Shown one piece after another: positions 9,013-18,571 of a DNA stretch of 64,000 nucleotides; positions within the stretch are counted from its first letter, which is position 1; each line of letters opens with the position of its first letter. Origin of the DNA: Candidatus Gastranaerophilales bacterium (lineage in GTDB: Bacteria; Cyanobacteriota; Vampirovibrionia; Gastranaerophilales; Gastranaerophilaceae); the NCBI GenBank assembly GCA_944327225.1, contig CALVGZ010000002.1, positions 84,579-148,578 on the forward strand, read 5' to 3'. The notes below the pieces were generated by a model, which worked only from the letters and a program-made list of their open reading frames with translations, did not search any database and had not been told where the DNA came from. A program made the translations under genes and the position numbers.

Positions 9013-10962
9013 ATGAGAATAAATTGTGTTGCTAGGGTTAATGCAAATATAGGTCGTGATGTTGCATTTGAAAGAAAATTAAGGGAAGACGAAAAGTCGG
9101 ATTATTCTGGTGCTATAAATCGAGCGTTAGATTATTTGGGTGTTGTAAATCGTGCTATGGTTATTCATGGGCCAAGTTTTCCGGCTCATGGTAATATTGA
9201 GCAAAATGTAGGGTCGCCTTATGAATCGGAAGAATTTTTAAATTTTATTAAATTACATGGATTTAATTCAGTTCAATTAGGACCTACCGGAAAATTAAAC
9301 GATGGGGATAATTCGCCTTATGTTTCTTCTGTTTTTGCGAAAAACCCTTTGTTTATTGATTTTAGTTTATTGGCGACTCCTGAGTATGCTTCTTTGTTGA
9401 CTGAAGAAGAATTAATGAATTATTTTAATTCACCTGTTGAAACAGAAGAAAATTATACAAGAGCAAACTATGGTGAAGCTAAAAAAGTTTCAAATATTGT
9501 TTTAGAAAAAGCTTATCATAGTTTTTTGGATAAACTATCTCAAGAAGATAAAGACACAAAAAGATTGAATAGGGAATTTAAAACTTTTCAAAGGAAAAAT
9601 GCCGAGTGGCTTAATTATTATGCAGTTTTAGATGTTATTGCCAAAAAATATGGAACTGACAATTTTTTAGAGTGGGATAATAAGGACAGGTTTTTAATAA
9701 AAAAAATAGAAGCCGGAGACACTGAAGCTAAGGATTATTACAGAAAAATAAATGAAGAAAATAGACAACAAATTGAATTTTATAAATTCAGTCAGTTTTT
9801 AATAGATAAACAATCAAATGCTGATGATTCAAATAGGGGTTTAACTTATATAAGTGATTTATTAATCGGTGCTTCAAAATTTGATGAGTTAATATTTGAA
9901 GATGCTTTCTTAAAAGGGTATAAACTGGGGACTGAAGCGGGCGGTCCGTTTGATTCTCCGCAGTTATGGGGGATTTCTCTTTTAGACCCGAATAAATTAT
10001 TTAATAAAGACGGAAGTTTGGGCGAAGCAGGGAAATATTTAAAATTAAAATTAAATAAGGCTCTTCAAAATGCTGAAAATATTAGAATAGACCATGCCCT
10101 TGGTCTTGTTGATCCTTATATATATGATGAAAGTACTGTTGTGTACGCTCAAAAAAGGGATAAAAATGGTGATGTGGTAAGATACCCCGTAAAAGGAAAA
10201 TTAAGGGCATCATATTTATCTAAAACCGGAATAGATAAAAATAAAAATTATCCAAGAATTATTCCGGATATCGTGTTACCTCTTTTAAAAGAAAAAGGTA
10301 TTGATAAAAATGATGTGGTATGGGAAGATTTGGGTCGTGATGCTACGGGTTTGTTTGCTAAAGTGTTTAGAAAAGAAAATCATTTATTCGGAATTAGTAG
10401 GATAGATTGGTCAAAAGGAGAAAACGTTCCAAAAGAAAATTGGGTTTATATTGGTTGTCATGATGATATGCCTGTCAGCCAACTCGTAAAAGTTCCAGAA
10501 ATAAAGGATGCTGACGGTTGGAGTTTGGATTATTTAGCTGGATATTTAAACCCCAGTCCAAATCGTTTAAAAGAAAGAGAAGTATTTAGGAAGAAAATAG
10601 CTAATTCAAGAAAAGAAAAAGTTAAGGCAAAGTTCGCTGATTTATTCCGTTCTGCAAGAAATATTCAAGTATCTTTTATGGATTTTTTTGGAATAGATAA
10701 GCGTTATAATACTCCGGGTACTTTGTCTGATAAAAACTGGACTTTAAGAGTTAATCCTAATTATGAAGATACATATTACAATAATTTGCAAGAAAATGAT
10801 TATGCTATGAATATGCCTGAGATTTTATCTATTGCAGTTCAGGCAAAGAGTGACATGGATTTTGCTAAGGGTGAAAAAACTGAATATCAAGCAAAAAGAG
10901 AAGCTGAACCTATTTTAAGAAAATTGTCATATTATGATAAGGTTTTAAAAGAAAAAGAATAA
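9013..10962 (+). CDS. malQ: 4-alpha-glucanotransferase (GH77 amylomaltase)
   Basis: Transfers maltooligosaccharide segments between glucans in glycogen or maltodextrin metabolism. 649 aa. GH77 motifs are visible: 'SPY' in the substrate loop near residue 100, the nucleophile Asp in 'NIRIDHALG' (about 351-359), the acid/base Glu in 'VVWEDLGRD' (about 420-428), and 'GCHDDMP'. The N-terminus '[10 protein letters not shown]' has no signal peptide, so it is cytoplasmic. The leader has no clear ribosome site. Diverges from nadK across 63 bp. Confidence 0.9.
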   Translation: MRINCVARVNANIGRDVAFERKLREDEKSDYSGAINRALDYLGVVNRAMVIHGPSFPAHGNIEQNVGSPYESEEFLNFIKLHGFNSVQLGPTGKLNDGDNSPYVSSVFAKNPLFIDFSLLATPEYASLLTEEELMNYFNSPVETEENYTRANYGEAKKVSNIVLEKAYHSFLDKLSQEDKDTKRLNREFKTFQRKNAEWLNYYAVLDVIAKKYGTDNFLEWDNKDRFLIKKIEAGDTEAKDYYRKINEENRQQIEFYKFSQFLIDKQSNADDSNRGLTYISDLLIGASKFDELIFEDAFLKGYKLGTEAGGPFDSPQLWGISLLDPNKLFNKDGSLGEAGKYLKLKLNKALQNAENIRIDHALGLVDPYIYDESTVVYAQKRDKNGDVVRYPVKGKLRASYLSKTGIDKNKNYPRIIPDIVLPLLKEKGIDKNDVVWEDLGRDATGLFAKVFRKENHLFGISRIDWSKGENVPKENWVYIGCHDDMPVSQLVKVPEIKDADGWSLDYLAGYLNPSPNRLKEREVFRKKIANSRKEKVKAKFADLFRSARNIQVSFMDFFGIDKRYNTPGTLSDKNWTLRVNPNYEDTYYNNLQENDYAMNMPEILSIAVQAKSDMDFAKGEKTEYQAKREAEPILRKLSYYDKVLKEKE

Positions 10963-10970
10963 ATTTTTGT

Positions 10971-10998
10971 TTGACCTTGTGTTTTTTTATGTTAGCAT
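10971..10998 (+). promoter_or_regulatory. promoter of rpsU
   Basis: TTGACC at 10971-10976, a 16-nt spacer and TAGCAT at 10993-10998. The -35 is the closest to consensus in the window, as expected for a ribosomal protein gene. The exact -10 is less certain. Confidence 0.5.
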
Positions 10999-11038
10999 GT
11001 TAAAGCAAATAATCCAAACACCGAAGGAGGTGAAAACA

Positions 11039-11212
11039 ATGCCTGAAGTAAGAGTTCGTGAAAATGAAAATATAGAATCTGCACTTAAAAGATTTAAGAA
11101 AAAAATTCAAAAAGCGGGTATCTTATCTGAAATTAAACGCAGAGAAAGATATGAAAAACCTTCTGTAAAAAGGAAAAGAAAATCTGAAGCAGCAAGAAAA
11201 AGAAAAGTATAG
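11039..11212 (+). CDS. rpsU: 30S ribosomal protein bS21
   Basis: 57 aa, the normal size, very basic, starting '[10 protein letters not shown]' and ending in a run of Lys/Arg. ATG 11039 has a near-perfect ribosome site 'aaggaggtg' just upstream; the open frame extends further left but those codons are leader. It has its own promoter and a strong terminator, so it is transcribed alone. bS21 assists initiation on the small subunit. Confidence 0.95.
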   Translation: MPEVRVRENENIESALKRFKKKIQKAGILSEIKRRERYEKPSVKRKRKSEAARKRKV

Positions 11213-11215
11213 AAT

Positions 11216-11247
11216 AAAAACCGACAATTAGTGTTGTCGGTTTTTAT
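11216..11247. terminator. rho-independent terminator after rpsU
   Basis: Stem 'ccgacaa' (11221-11227) with 'ttgtcgg' (11234-11240), extended by A5 on the left pairing with T5 on the right. Symmetric, so it could work in both directions. Confidence 0.9.
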
Positions 11248-11270
11248 TATTTATAAACATTTTGCCTTTA

Positions 11271-11279
11271 TGTTATAAT
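11271..11279 (+). promoter_or_regulatory. extended -10 promoter of yajQ
   Basis: TGT followed by TATAAT (11274-11279), 28 nt before the yajQ ATG. No good -35 is present, consistent with an extended -10 promoter. Confidence 0.55.
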
Positions 11280-11306
11280 AAAGTTGTTAATAAGAAGGAG
11301 AGTTAT

Positions 11307-11807
11307 ATGGCAAAAGATGCTAGTTTTGATATAGTTTCCGAATTTGATAAACAGGAGCTTTTGAACGCTGTTGATCAGGTAAAAAGAGAGTTGTCGACAA
11401 GATTTGATCTTAAGGATTCAAATTCAGATATAACTTTGGATGATGATAAGGCAATTAATATAACTACCAATGATGAAATGAAATTGAAAAATATTTATGA
11501 TATTTTGCAATCCAAATTAATTAAAAGAAATTTAAGTCTAAAAATTTTAGATCCCCAAAAAGTTGAAAATGCTCTTGGGGGCAAGGTAAAACAAGAAATT
11601 AAACTAAAAAAAGGTTTATCGACTGAATTAGCTAAAAAAATTACAGGTTTTATAAAAGATACAAAATTGAAAGTTCAAGCTTCAATTCAAGGTGATTCGG
11701 TTAGAGTAACAGGTAAAAGCAGGGACGATCTTCAAGATGTTATTAAGGCCATAAGACAAAAAGAAGATGAAATTGATGCACCTTTGCAATTTACAAATTA
11801 TAGGTAA
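11307..11807 (+). CDS. yajQ: YajQ family nucleotide-binding protein
   Basis: 166 aa, matching the family length. The N-terminus 'AKDASFDIVSEFDKQEL' and the C-terminus ending 'DAPLQFTNYR' are diagnostic. Family members bind nucleotides, and in some bacteria cyclic di-GMP, and act as cytoplasmic regulatory partners; the role here is not known. ATG 11307 has 'aaggagag' upstream. Followed after 5 nt by the methionine gamma-lyase-like gene, so probably co-transcribed. Confidence 0.92.
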   Translation: MAKDASFDIVSEFDKQELLNAVDQVKRELSTRFDLKDSNSDITLDDDKAINITTNDEMKLKNIYDILQSKLIKRNLSLKILDPQKVENALGGKVKQEIKLKKGLSTELAKKITGFIKDTKLKVQASIQGDSVRVTGKSRDDLQDVIKAIRQKEDEIDAPLQFTNYR

Positions 11808-11812
11808 GTAAT

Positions 11813-13084
11813 ATGAATAATAAAGAAAAAGCTTGCGTTTTAGTTGAAAACGCACATAATTCGCTTGAAAAAATTTTTAAGGAAATTGATGAAATAGCTG
11901 AATATAATCAAAAAAAAGTTCTTGATGCCTTTTGTAAAAATAAAATAGGTGAGGAGCATTTTTATACTGTAACCGGCTACGGGCATGATGATATAGGTAG
12001 AGACGCTTTGGATAGGACTTATGCTGATGTTTTTAATACGGAAGCTGCAATAGTCCGTCCGCACTTTGTTTCGGGGTCTCATACAATAGCTTGTGCTTTA
12101 TTTGGTGTTTTGAGATATAATGACAGGTTAGTTTCTGTTGCAGGTGAACCTTATGATACAATGCAACAAATAATTGGTTCTAGACCCAACACAGATGATT
12201 TTGAAACAAGTTTAATGGGTCATGGTATTAAATATAACGAAGTGCCTTTGAAAAACGGTTTAGATGTTGATTATGAAAATATTGAAAAATATTTGCTACC
12301 TGATACTAAAATGGTTTTAATACAGCGATCAAGAGGATATTCGTTAAGAAAACCTTTAACAATAGACGATATTAGAAGAATAATTAAAATAGTTAAAGCA
12401 AAAAACCCTCAAATATGCTGTTTTGTTGATAATTGTTATGGAGAATTTACAGAAAAACTTGAACCAACCGATGTTGGAGCGGATTTGATCGCGGGAAGTC
12501 TGATTAAAAACCCCGGTGGCGGTATAGTTGAAGCCGGCGGTTATATTGCAGGCAAGAAAAAATTTGTAGATATGGCAGCCAGAAGGCTTACAGCACCGGG
12601 AATAGGAGCTGAAGGTGGAGCTATGCACAATCAGACAAGAGTTATTTTGCAAGGTTTTTTTATGGCACCTAGTGTAACTTCATACGCTTTAAAGGGTTCT
12701 ATCTTGGCTGCTAAAGTTTTTGAGGATATGGGATTTAATACTTTTCCTTCGTCAAATACAAAAAGAACTGATTTAATTCAAACTATTAAATTTAATAATG
12801 AAAAAGAACAGCAGGCTTTTTGCACTATGATTCAAAAAAATTCTCCTGTCGAAAGTTATTTAACACCAATTCCTGATACGGTTCCTGGTTATGATTGTAA
12901 TTTACTTATGGCCGGTGGAAGTTTTATCGAAGGTTCTACTATTGAGCTTTCCGCCGATGGCCCTGTTAGAGAACCATGGGCAATATATCTTCAAGGCGGT
13001 TTAAGTTATTTCCATGTTAAAATTGCACTTAAAGCTGTTGTAGAGGCATTGTTAGAGCAAAGAGAGTTAATTTTTGCCAAGTAA
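11813..13084 (+). CDS. methionine gamma-lyase family PLP protein ('aluminium resistance' type)
   Basis: 423-aa fold-type I PLP enzyme of the family often called methionine gamma-lyase or aluminium resistance protein. The likely PLP-binding lysine is Lys232 in 'GSLIKNPGGG', preceded by the PLP-contacting 'FVDNCYGEF' (about 204-212). Other conserved blocks are 'GYGHDDIGR' and 'RPHFVSGSHTIA'. Cytoplasmic; the physiological substrate of this subfamily is poorly defined. It follows yajQ closely, and its 3' end overlaps the convergent fluoride channel gene by 18 nt. Confidence 0.88.
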   Translation: MNNKEKACVLVENAHNSLEKIFKEIDEIAEYNQKKVLDAFCKNKIGEEHFYTVTGYGHDDIGRDALDRTYADVFNTEAAIVRPHFVSGSHTIACALFGVLRYNDRLVSVAGEPYDTMQQIIGSRPNTDDFETSLMGHGIKYNEVPLKNGLDVDYENIEKYLLPDTKMVLIQRSRGYSLRKPLTIDDIRRIIKIVKAKNPQICCFVDNCYGEFTEKLEPTDVGADLIAGSLIKNPGGGIVEAGGYIAGKKKFVDMAARRLTAPGIGAEGGAMHNQTRVILQGFFMAPSVTSYALKGSILAAKVFEDMGFNTFPSSNTKRTDLIQTIKFNNEKEQQAFCTMIQKNSPVESYLTPIPDTVPGYDCNLLMAGGSFIEGSTIELSADGPVREPWAIYLQGGLSYFHVKIALKAVVEALLEQRELIFAK

Positions 13085-13435
13085 AAATCCGAAATATGTT
13101 GCACCTAAGCCTATTATTATGCTTGAAATTATATAAATTATAAAATGTAAATATTTTCCTTCTTTTAGGAAATAAATACCTTCAAGGCTAAAAGTTGAAA
13201 ATGTTGTTAAACCGCCAAGCAAACCTGTTGTTAAAAAAAACAGTATATTTTGAGGCAGTTGAATTTTATTTAGTAATAATCCTGAGATAAGTCCTATTAA
13301 AAAACAGCCTGTAATATTTATCGTAAATGTTGCGGGATAACCTATTTTAAAATTATCTATGCAGGTTTTTGTAATTAAATATCTTAAAGTTGCACCAATT
13401 CCGCCGCCTACAAAAATTGATAAAATGTTTAACAT
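13067..13435 (-). CDS. crcB: fluoride channel FluC/CrcB
   Basis: 122-aa inner-membrane protein with four predicted membrane helices. Family motifs are clear: 'GGGIGATLRYL' (10-20), 'NITGCFLIG' and 'GLLGGLTTFSTFS', which includes the pore Phe/Thr residues. It dimerises to expel fluoride. It starts 12 nt after macB with 'aagga' in the gap, so it appears to be the last gene of the tolC-macA-macB operon. No crcB riboswitch can fit in front of it. Confidence 0.92.
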   Translation of the reverse strand: MLNILSIFVGGGIGATLRYLITKTCIDNFKIGYPATFTINITGCFLIGLISGLLLNKIQLPQNILFFLTTGLLGGLTTFSTFSLEGIYFLKEGKYLHFIIYIISSIIIGLGATYFGFLLGKN

Positions 13436-13447
13436 TTATTTTTTTCC

Positions 13448-14674
13448 TTATTCATACCTTAAAGCATCAATTGGATTTAATAAAGAAGCTTTATATGCAG
13501 GATAATATCCAAATCCTATTCCAACTAATCCTGAAAAACCAAACGAAAGAAGTATGGGAGCAACAGTTATTTCTATGCTTGTTCCAAATACTCCGCCTAC
13601 TATAAGGGCAATAACGATGCCTGTAATAACACCTATTAAACCGCCAATTAACGATAAAATTAAAGCTTCAATTAAAAATTGTATTTGAATATCTATTGCT
13701 CTTGCTCCTATTGCCATTCGGATTCCAATTTCTTTTGTTCTTTCGGTTACTGAAACCAGCATAATGTTCATTATACCTATGCCGCCTACGACAAGTGAAA
13801 CTGACGCGATAGAAGCCAGTAAAATTGCAAAAGTTCTTACTGTTGATTTCATTTTTTCTTGAAATTCTGCACTATTTCTTATTTCAAAATCATTTTCTTG
13901 CAATTTTCCGAGATTGTGTCTGCGTCTTAAAATTTCTTCTATATCTTTTTCTGCCATGTTTGTGTCTTCAAGAGAAGCAGCTTTTACTATTATTTGATTA
14001 ACGGACCCCGGAAAATCTGTTCCAAAAACTTTTCTTTGAGCGGTTGTTATTGGGATAAATATAATGTCATCCTGATCCATTGGCCCCATTTGCCCCTTGG
14101 ACTTTAGTGTTCCTATGACTTTAAAGGGAACATTACCTATTCTTATAGTTTTATTTATAGAATTTACATCTCCAAAAAGCTCTGTTTCAACCGTAGAACC
14201 TATTATCGCAACTTTTGCTGCGTTTTTGTCGTCATCTTTTGTAAATGTTCTTCCTCTGCTTATTTCATAATTTTTGACATATAAATATGGTGTTGTAACC
14301 CCATATACAGTAGTTGACCAGTTTTGATTTCCATACATAACTTGTTTTGTTGAATTCATAACGGGGGCAACTGCTTCAACGCCCCTTGCTGTTTTTTGAA
14401 TTGCAGTGGCATCTTTTATGCTTAAAGTGGGTTTTGTTCCCATGCCCATCGAAACCCCGCCGGTTTTTGCAGTGGCGGAGCGAATTGTAAGCAAGTTAGA
14501 ACCCATAGATTCCATGTTCTCTTGAACTTGTTTATTTGCACCTGAACCTATGGCAAGCATGATAATTACTGCCGCAACACCTATTATAATCCCTAAAGAA
14601 GTTAAGGCGGAACGCATTTTGTTTACTTTGAGAGAATTTATTGCAATTTTCATTGTGGATTTGAAATCTATCAT
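13448..14674 (-). CDS. macB: MacB-type ABC transporter permease
   Basis: 408 aa: an N-terminal membrane helix ('LTSLGIIIGVAAVIIMLAIG'), a large periplasmic domain of about 210 residues, and three C-terminal helices with the FtsX core ('TERTKEIGIRMAIGAR'). The ATPase is a separate gene, unlike E. coli MacB where both are fused. ATG 14674 overlaps the ATPase stop (ATGA), which argues for coupling; a start at 14701 is possible but unsupported. Together with the membrane fusion protein and TolC-like protein it forms a tripartite efflux pump for macrolides, peptides or other envelope-active molecules. Confidence 0.88.
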   Translation of the reverse strand: MIDFKSTMKIAINSLKVNKMRSALTSLGIIIGVAAVIIMLAIGSGANKQVQENMESMGSNLLTIRSATAKTGGVSMGMGTKPTLSIKDATAIQKTARGVEAVAPVMNSTKQVMYGNQNWSTTVYGVTTPYLYVKNYEISRGRTFTKDDDKNAAKVAIIGSTVETELFGDVNSINKTIRIGNVPFKVIGTLKSKGQMGPMDQDDIIFIPITTAQRKVFGTDFPGSVNQIIVKAASLEDTNMAEKDIEEILRRRHNLGKLQENDFEIRNSAEFQEKMKSTVRTFAILLASIASVSLVVGGIGIMNIMLVSVTERTKEIGIRMAIGARAIDIQIQFLIEALILSLIGGLIGVITGIVIALIVGGVFGTSIEITVAPILLSFGFSGLVGIGFGYYPAYKASLLNPIDALRYE

Positions 14675-15387
14675 GTTTGCCTTGTCCTTTGTTTGAGCCA
14701 TTCTTCTTTAGGAAGATCGGAGACAATTTTACCGTCTTTAAATTTTATAATTCTTTTTGTATATTCTGCAATGTCAGGTTCATGAGTAACCAGAACAACA
14801 GTTTTTCCAAGATTTTCATTTAAATTAACAAAAAATTCCATAACATCAATACTTGTTTTAGTGTCTAGGTTACCTGTAGGTTCGTCTGCTAAAATTAATG
14901 GTGCATCATTTACTATTGCTCTGGCTATTGCAACCCTTTGTTGTTGTCCGCCCGACATTTGAGAAGGCATATTGTTTTCTTTTTTGTCAAGACCGACGAT
15001 TTTTAATGCTTCTCTTGCTCTTTTGTATCTTTCTTCTTCGGGAATTCCTTTATATATCATGGGCATACATACATTATCAATGGCTGATGTTCTCGAAATT
15101 AAATTAAAACCCTGAAAAACAAAACCTATTTTATTATTTCTTATGTCTGAAAGTTGATTAGGATTTAGTGAGAAAACATCAACTCCTTCAAGGTAATATT
15201 CTCCTGAGGTTGGTTTGTCAAGTGTGCCAAGCATATTCATGCAGGTTGATTTTCCGGAACCCGATGTTCCCATAATAGCCACAAATTCACCTGTTTCAAT
15301 AGTAAAAGAAACGTCATTAAGTGCATGGAAGGTTTCTTCTCCCATTTGGTACGTTTTTATTGCATTTTTAACTTTTATCAGTTCCAT
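14671..15387 (-). CDS. MacB-type ABC transporter ATPase
   Basis: 238 aa, of the LolD/MacB ATPase class. Walker A 'GTSGSGKST', Q-loop 'FVFQGFNLI', signature 'MSGGQQQRVAIARA', Walker B 'LILADEPTGNLD' and H-loop 'VTHEPD' are all intact. ATG 15387 is used, with 'gag' upstream; a TTG at 15399 is an alternative. Powers the adjacent permease. The gene lies between the membrane fusion protein and the permease in one operon. Confidence 0.92.
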   Translation of the reverse strand: MELIKVKNAIKTYQMGEETFHALNDVSFTIETGEFVAIMGTSGSGKSTCMNMLGTLDKPTSGEYYLEGVDVFSLNPNQLSDIRNNKIGFVFQGFNLISRTSAIDNVCMPMIYKGIPEEERYKRAREALKIVGLDKKENNMPSQMSGGQQQRVAIARAIVNDAPLILADEPTGNLDTKTSIDVMEFFVNLNENLGKTVVLVTHEPDIAEYTKRIIKFKDGKIVSDLPKEEWLKQRTRQT

Positions 15388-15402
15388 ATTTTTTCTCAAA
15401 AA

Positions 15403-16551
15403 TTACATTCTTGGCGGACGCATGCTACTCGATTGTTTTTTTGATTTTCCACCGATTGATGAAATAACAACTTTGTCGCCTTCTTTTATTTCATTTGAAA
15501 TAATTTGTGTTTTATTTTCATCCGATACTCCAAGCTCAACATTATAGCGTTTTAAACCGCTTTTTGTTTGAATCCAAATGCCTTGTTGTTCGTATTTTTG
15601 GGTATTATCTTCAGGGGTAAATTTAAGAGCTTTATTATCAACGCAAAGAGCGTCTTTGACTTCATCTGTAATAATTGAAACATTTGCTGTCATACCTGGG
15701 ATAACAAGACCTTCGGTATTATCTACAGATACTATAACTGTGTACGTTACAACATTATTTGTAGTAGTTGAAGCAAGACGAACTTGTGTAACTTCGCCTT
15801 CAAAAATTCTATCTTGATAACCGTCAAGAGTGTATTTTGCTTTTTGTCCGACTTCTATTTTTCCTATATCTGCCTCTGAAACGCTTGTTTCAATTTGCAT
15901 TTTGGTTAAATCCTTAGCTACTTCAAATAATGTTGGAGTATTGAAACTTGCAGCTACCGTTTGACCAACATCAACCGCTCTTGAAATAACCGTTCCGTCG
16001 ACAGGGGAAGTAATTTTGGAATATCTTAAATTTGTCATGTTATTGTCAAGCGAAGCTTGTGCAGCACTGACTTCTGCTTTTGCCGCATCAACTTCTGCTT
16101 TTGCCTGAAGGTAATTTGAAAGTGCCAACTCAACATCATCTTTTGAAACATAGTTTTTTTCATAAAGATGTTTATATCTTTGATAATTATTTTTTTTGTA
16201 TGTTAAGGTTGAACTTGCTTTTGAATAAGCTGCTTTTGCATTTCTTAATTTTGCACTTGATTGGTCGACGTTTGCTTGGAATAAACTCGGATCAAGCTCA
16301 GCTAAAAGATCGCCTTGTTTAACTATTGAGTTATAGTCGACATAAATTTTGGCAACCGTTCCTGAAACTTGTGTACCGACTGCGATAGTATTTATAGGTT
16401 TAATTGTTCCCGATGCTTCAACATATTGAACAATAGAATCCTTTTTGATTGGTTTTGTTATGTATTTAACGGTTGTTTTCTTTAAAATAAAAATAAGGAA
16501 AATTATTGCTATTAAAGAAATGACGCCGATTGCTATGTATCTTTTTTTCAT
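15403..16551 (-). CDS. macA: membrane fusion protein, MacA/HlyD family
   Basis: 382 aa with one N-terminal membrane helix (about 5-24), a lipoyl/barrel-sandwich half motif 'VGTQVSGTVAKIYVD', an alpha-helical hairpin (about 90-165, Ala/Lys-rich coiled coil), the second lipoyl half 'KITSPVDGTVISR', and beta-barrel domains. Bridges the inner-membrane permease to the outer-membrane channel in the periplasm. The start overlaps the upstream tolC stop by ATGA (16548-16551). The last residues 'SSSMRPPRM' are a short basic tail. Confidence 0.92.
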   Translation of the reverse strand: MKKRYIAIGVISLIAIIFLIFILKKTTVKYITKPIKKDSIVQYVEASGTIKPINTIAVGTQVSGTVAKIYVDYNSIVKQGDLLAELDPSLFQANVDQSSAKLRNAKAAYSKASSTLTYKKNNYQRYKHLYEKNYVSKDDVELALSNYLQAKAEVDAAKAEVSAAQASLDNNMTNLRYSKITSPVDGTVISRAVDVGQTVAASFNTPTLFEVAKDLTKMQIETSVSEADIGKIEVGQKAKYTLDGYQDRIFEGEVTQVRLASTTTNNVVTYTVIVSVDNTEGLVIPGMTANVSIITDEVKDALCVDNKALKFTPEDNTQKYEQQGIWIQTKSGLKRYNVELGVSDENKTQIISNEIKEGDKVVISSIGGKSKKQSSSMRPPRM

Positions 16552-18137
16552 CTTACCCCCATAGATTTAAGTAAGGTTTCTCTTGCTACATTATAATTAA
16601 ATACTGCTTCAACAAAATTCAACTGCGAATTGTTGTAATTCGCAAGGGCATCTTGTAATTCAACATAGTTATTTAAGCCTACACTGTATCTTCCGTCTGC
16701 AAGTTCAAAATTTTCAAGTGTTGCTTTAACTTTTGAATTCATGAGAGGAATTTTTCGCTCTAATTGCCGCATATTAACATAATTTGTTTGTACTTCCCAG
16801 AAAATATCCGCTTTAGATATATTTACATTATGCAAAGCTATATCTAAGTACGATTCGCCTTCTTTGACCTGATAGTGTATTCCATAAGGGTTAATTGAGC
16901 CTAAACCTACACTTGCTCCAAGTTGCAGCGGACTTGAATATGTAGATTCACTTTTTGTATAACCCCAAGTTAGATCGCCTGTTATTTCAGGCAGGTATTG
17001 TTTTTTGATTGCTTTTAAAGATTCATTTTGAACGAGTACAAGCATTTCATTTGACTTTAAATCGGGTCTGAGACTAAGGGCCTCATCAACCGCTTCTTTT
17101 CTTGTTAAGGTCAAAGGTTTAAATTCAAAATTTTGAATTATATCACGATGTTCAATTCCTGATGATAGCATAATAAGCCCATCAGGAGTTTTTTTAACCG
17201 TTTCTTCGGGTGGTTTTATTGTTGTGAAACTTTCAACTTTTTTTCTGTAGTCTGCTTTTAGAAAACTAAAGTTTTCGGTGTTTTTTACAATAAAATCTGT
17301 GTCTTCTTCGTAATACATTGAATTTTTGAGTGCTATAAGGGCTGTTTCCAGATTATTTTGCCCTTCAACTAGTTGTATTTTTGAGTCTGTCAGGTTTACC
17401 TGTGCATTAACTACATCAATTTTAGATTTTAAGCCTTCATCGAACATTGCTTTTGTACGTTCATAATTGAGGGTGTTGATTCTGACGTTTTGTTCGTATA
17501 TATCAAGATTGGCTAATGCTGATAAAACTTTATAGTAATTTATTTTAACTTCATAAATTACCCCTAAAACATCAAAATCGTAGTCATATTGGGCAGATTG
17601 GGTATCATATTTTGCCATGTTTATTTTCGCTGTTGTTCTTCCGAAATCCCAAATCATTTCAGAAATTCCGACATTAAAACCAAGTGAATTGTCCTGAGAA
17701 TTAACTATCTTTGTTCCATTGTTGTTGTTGTGGTTATAATTTACTCTGCCTGTTAGTTTTGGTGCATAGTTTGCTCTTTGCTGACCTATTCCTGATTTTG
17801 CGGCATTAATTCTTTCTTGTGATACTTGAAGATTGGGGTTATGGGTCATAGCGTATTCTACGCAATCTTCTATTGTCATAACTGAAAGTTGATTTAATGG
17901 GGGCCTTCTTCCTGTTCTTACTTCGGGAAGTTTAATTTCTTGAATTCTGAATTGTTGTTTTTTGGTCTTCTTTTGTTTTTTGTTTTGCTCATCTTCTTGA
18001 TTTTCAATTTTTGTTTTACTTTTTTTGAAAAAATTGAAAAAAGATTTTTTTGTTGTTGTATTATTTTCTTCAATAGCGAAGGTGTTTTGAGCTAATATTA
18101 AAAAAGAAAGTATTATAACCGGTGTTATCTTTTTCAT
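16548..18137 (-). CDS. TolC-family outer-membrane efflux protein
   Basis: 529 aa with a signal peptide (about 1-21, cut near 'NTFA'), a Lys/Gln-rich low-complexity segment (about 30-65), then two tandem OEP repeats rich in coiled coil ('NLDIYEQNVRINTLNYERTK' type). Forms the trimeric outer-membrane channel for the MacAB pump encoded just downstream. First gene of the operon tolC-macA-ATPase-macB-crcB, all overlapping or within about 15 nt. The basic spacer before the OEP domain is longer than in typical TolC. Confidence 0.9.
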   Translation of the reverse strand: MKKITPVIILSFLILAQNTFAIEENNTTTKKSFFNFFKKSKTKIENQEDEQNKKQKKTKKQQFRIQEIKLPEVRTGRRPPLNQLSVMTIEDCVEYAMTHNPNLQVSQERINAAKSGIGQQRANYAPKLTGRVNYNHNNNNGTKIVNSQDNSLGFNVGISEMIWDFGRTTAKINMAKYDTQSAQYDYDFDVLGVIYEVKINYYKVLSALANLDIYEQNVRINTLNYERTKAMFDEGLKSKIDVVNAQVNLTDSKIQLVEGQNNLETALIALKNSMYYEEDTDFIVKNTENFSFLKADYRKKVESFTTIKPPEETVKKTPDGLIMLSSGIEHRDIIQNFEFKPLTLTRKEAVDEALSLRPDLKSNEMLVLVQNESLKAIKKQYLPEITGDLTWGYTKSESTYSSPLQLGASVGLGSINPYGIHYQVKEGESYLDIALHNVNISKADIFWEVQTNYVNMRQLERKIPLMNSKVKATLENFELADGRYSVGLNNYVELQDALANYNNSQLNFVEAVFNYNVARETLLKSMGVR

Positions 18138-18265
18138 TAAAATCTTCCCCTATTGATAAAATTATAATTTAAAAAAGTTAAATTTCATATCATTTTATTG
18201 TTGTATGATTTGCTTGCTTGATATTTGTTTTTGTGCGTTGTAGAATTGGGTTAAACTTGATATTT

Positions 18266-18339
18266 GCGCTTGTAGCTCAGCTGGATAGAGTGTTTGGCTA
18301 CGAACCAAAAGGTCGGGGGTTCGAATCCCTCCAAGCGCG
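18266..18339 (+). tRNA. tRNA-Arg (anticodon ACG)
   Basis: 74 nt. Acceptor stem 'gcgcttg' pairs with 'caagcgc'; D arm 'tagctcagctggatagag'; anticodon loop 'ctacgaa' gives ACG; T arm closes around 'ttcgaat' with one G-U pair. Discriminator G. CCA is not encoded. The ACG anticodon would need A34-to-inosine editing by TadA to read CGU/CGC/CGA. The 3' end is duplicated 132 bp downstream. Confidence 0.97.
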
Positions 18340-18500
18340 TATTAAAAAAAGAAGCTATAAAAATGCTTTTTTTTTCATACGACACTTGTCGGGATGCAAT
18401 CGCTTCGCTTTTGCCATCTCAAAAAACTTGCCCATTGGGGCAACTTTTTTTCGGCAGAGTCTCCAAGCGTGTATTAAAAAAAGAAGCTATAAAAATGCTT
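18329..18500 (+). repeat. direct repeat of tRNA-Arg 3' end with insert
   Basis: A 40-nt segment (18329-18368), covering the last 11 nt of the tRNA gene and its terminator, recurs at 18461-18500 with one mismatch. The 92 bp between copies are more GC-rich and include a hairpin 'ttgccc'/'gggcaa' (18428-18443) followed by T8, itself terminator-like. This is the arrangement left by integration of an element at a tRNA 3' end; no integrase is nearby. Confidence 0.75.
18342..18374 (+). terminator. terminator of tRNA-Arg
   Basis: A-run plus 'gaagc' pairs with 'gcttttttttt' around the loop 'tataaaaat', giving a long U-tract. A second, near-identical copy is at 18474-18505. Confidence 0.75.
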
Positions 18501-18571
18501 CTTTTAGTATGTTATTTTTCGAATTTATATTGTTTAAAGTAGTGTTTTAAAAGTGTTATTAAAAAGTAATT

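Noticed and set aside
13436-13447. Fluoride riboswitch before the FluC gene
   Set aside because: Only 12 nt separate the gene from macB.
18376-18460. A third copy of the GC-rich element downstream of tRNA-Arg
   Set aside because: It shares only short 'cgcttcgct'-like words with copy B; no core hairpin or block order is kept.
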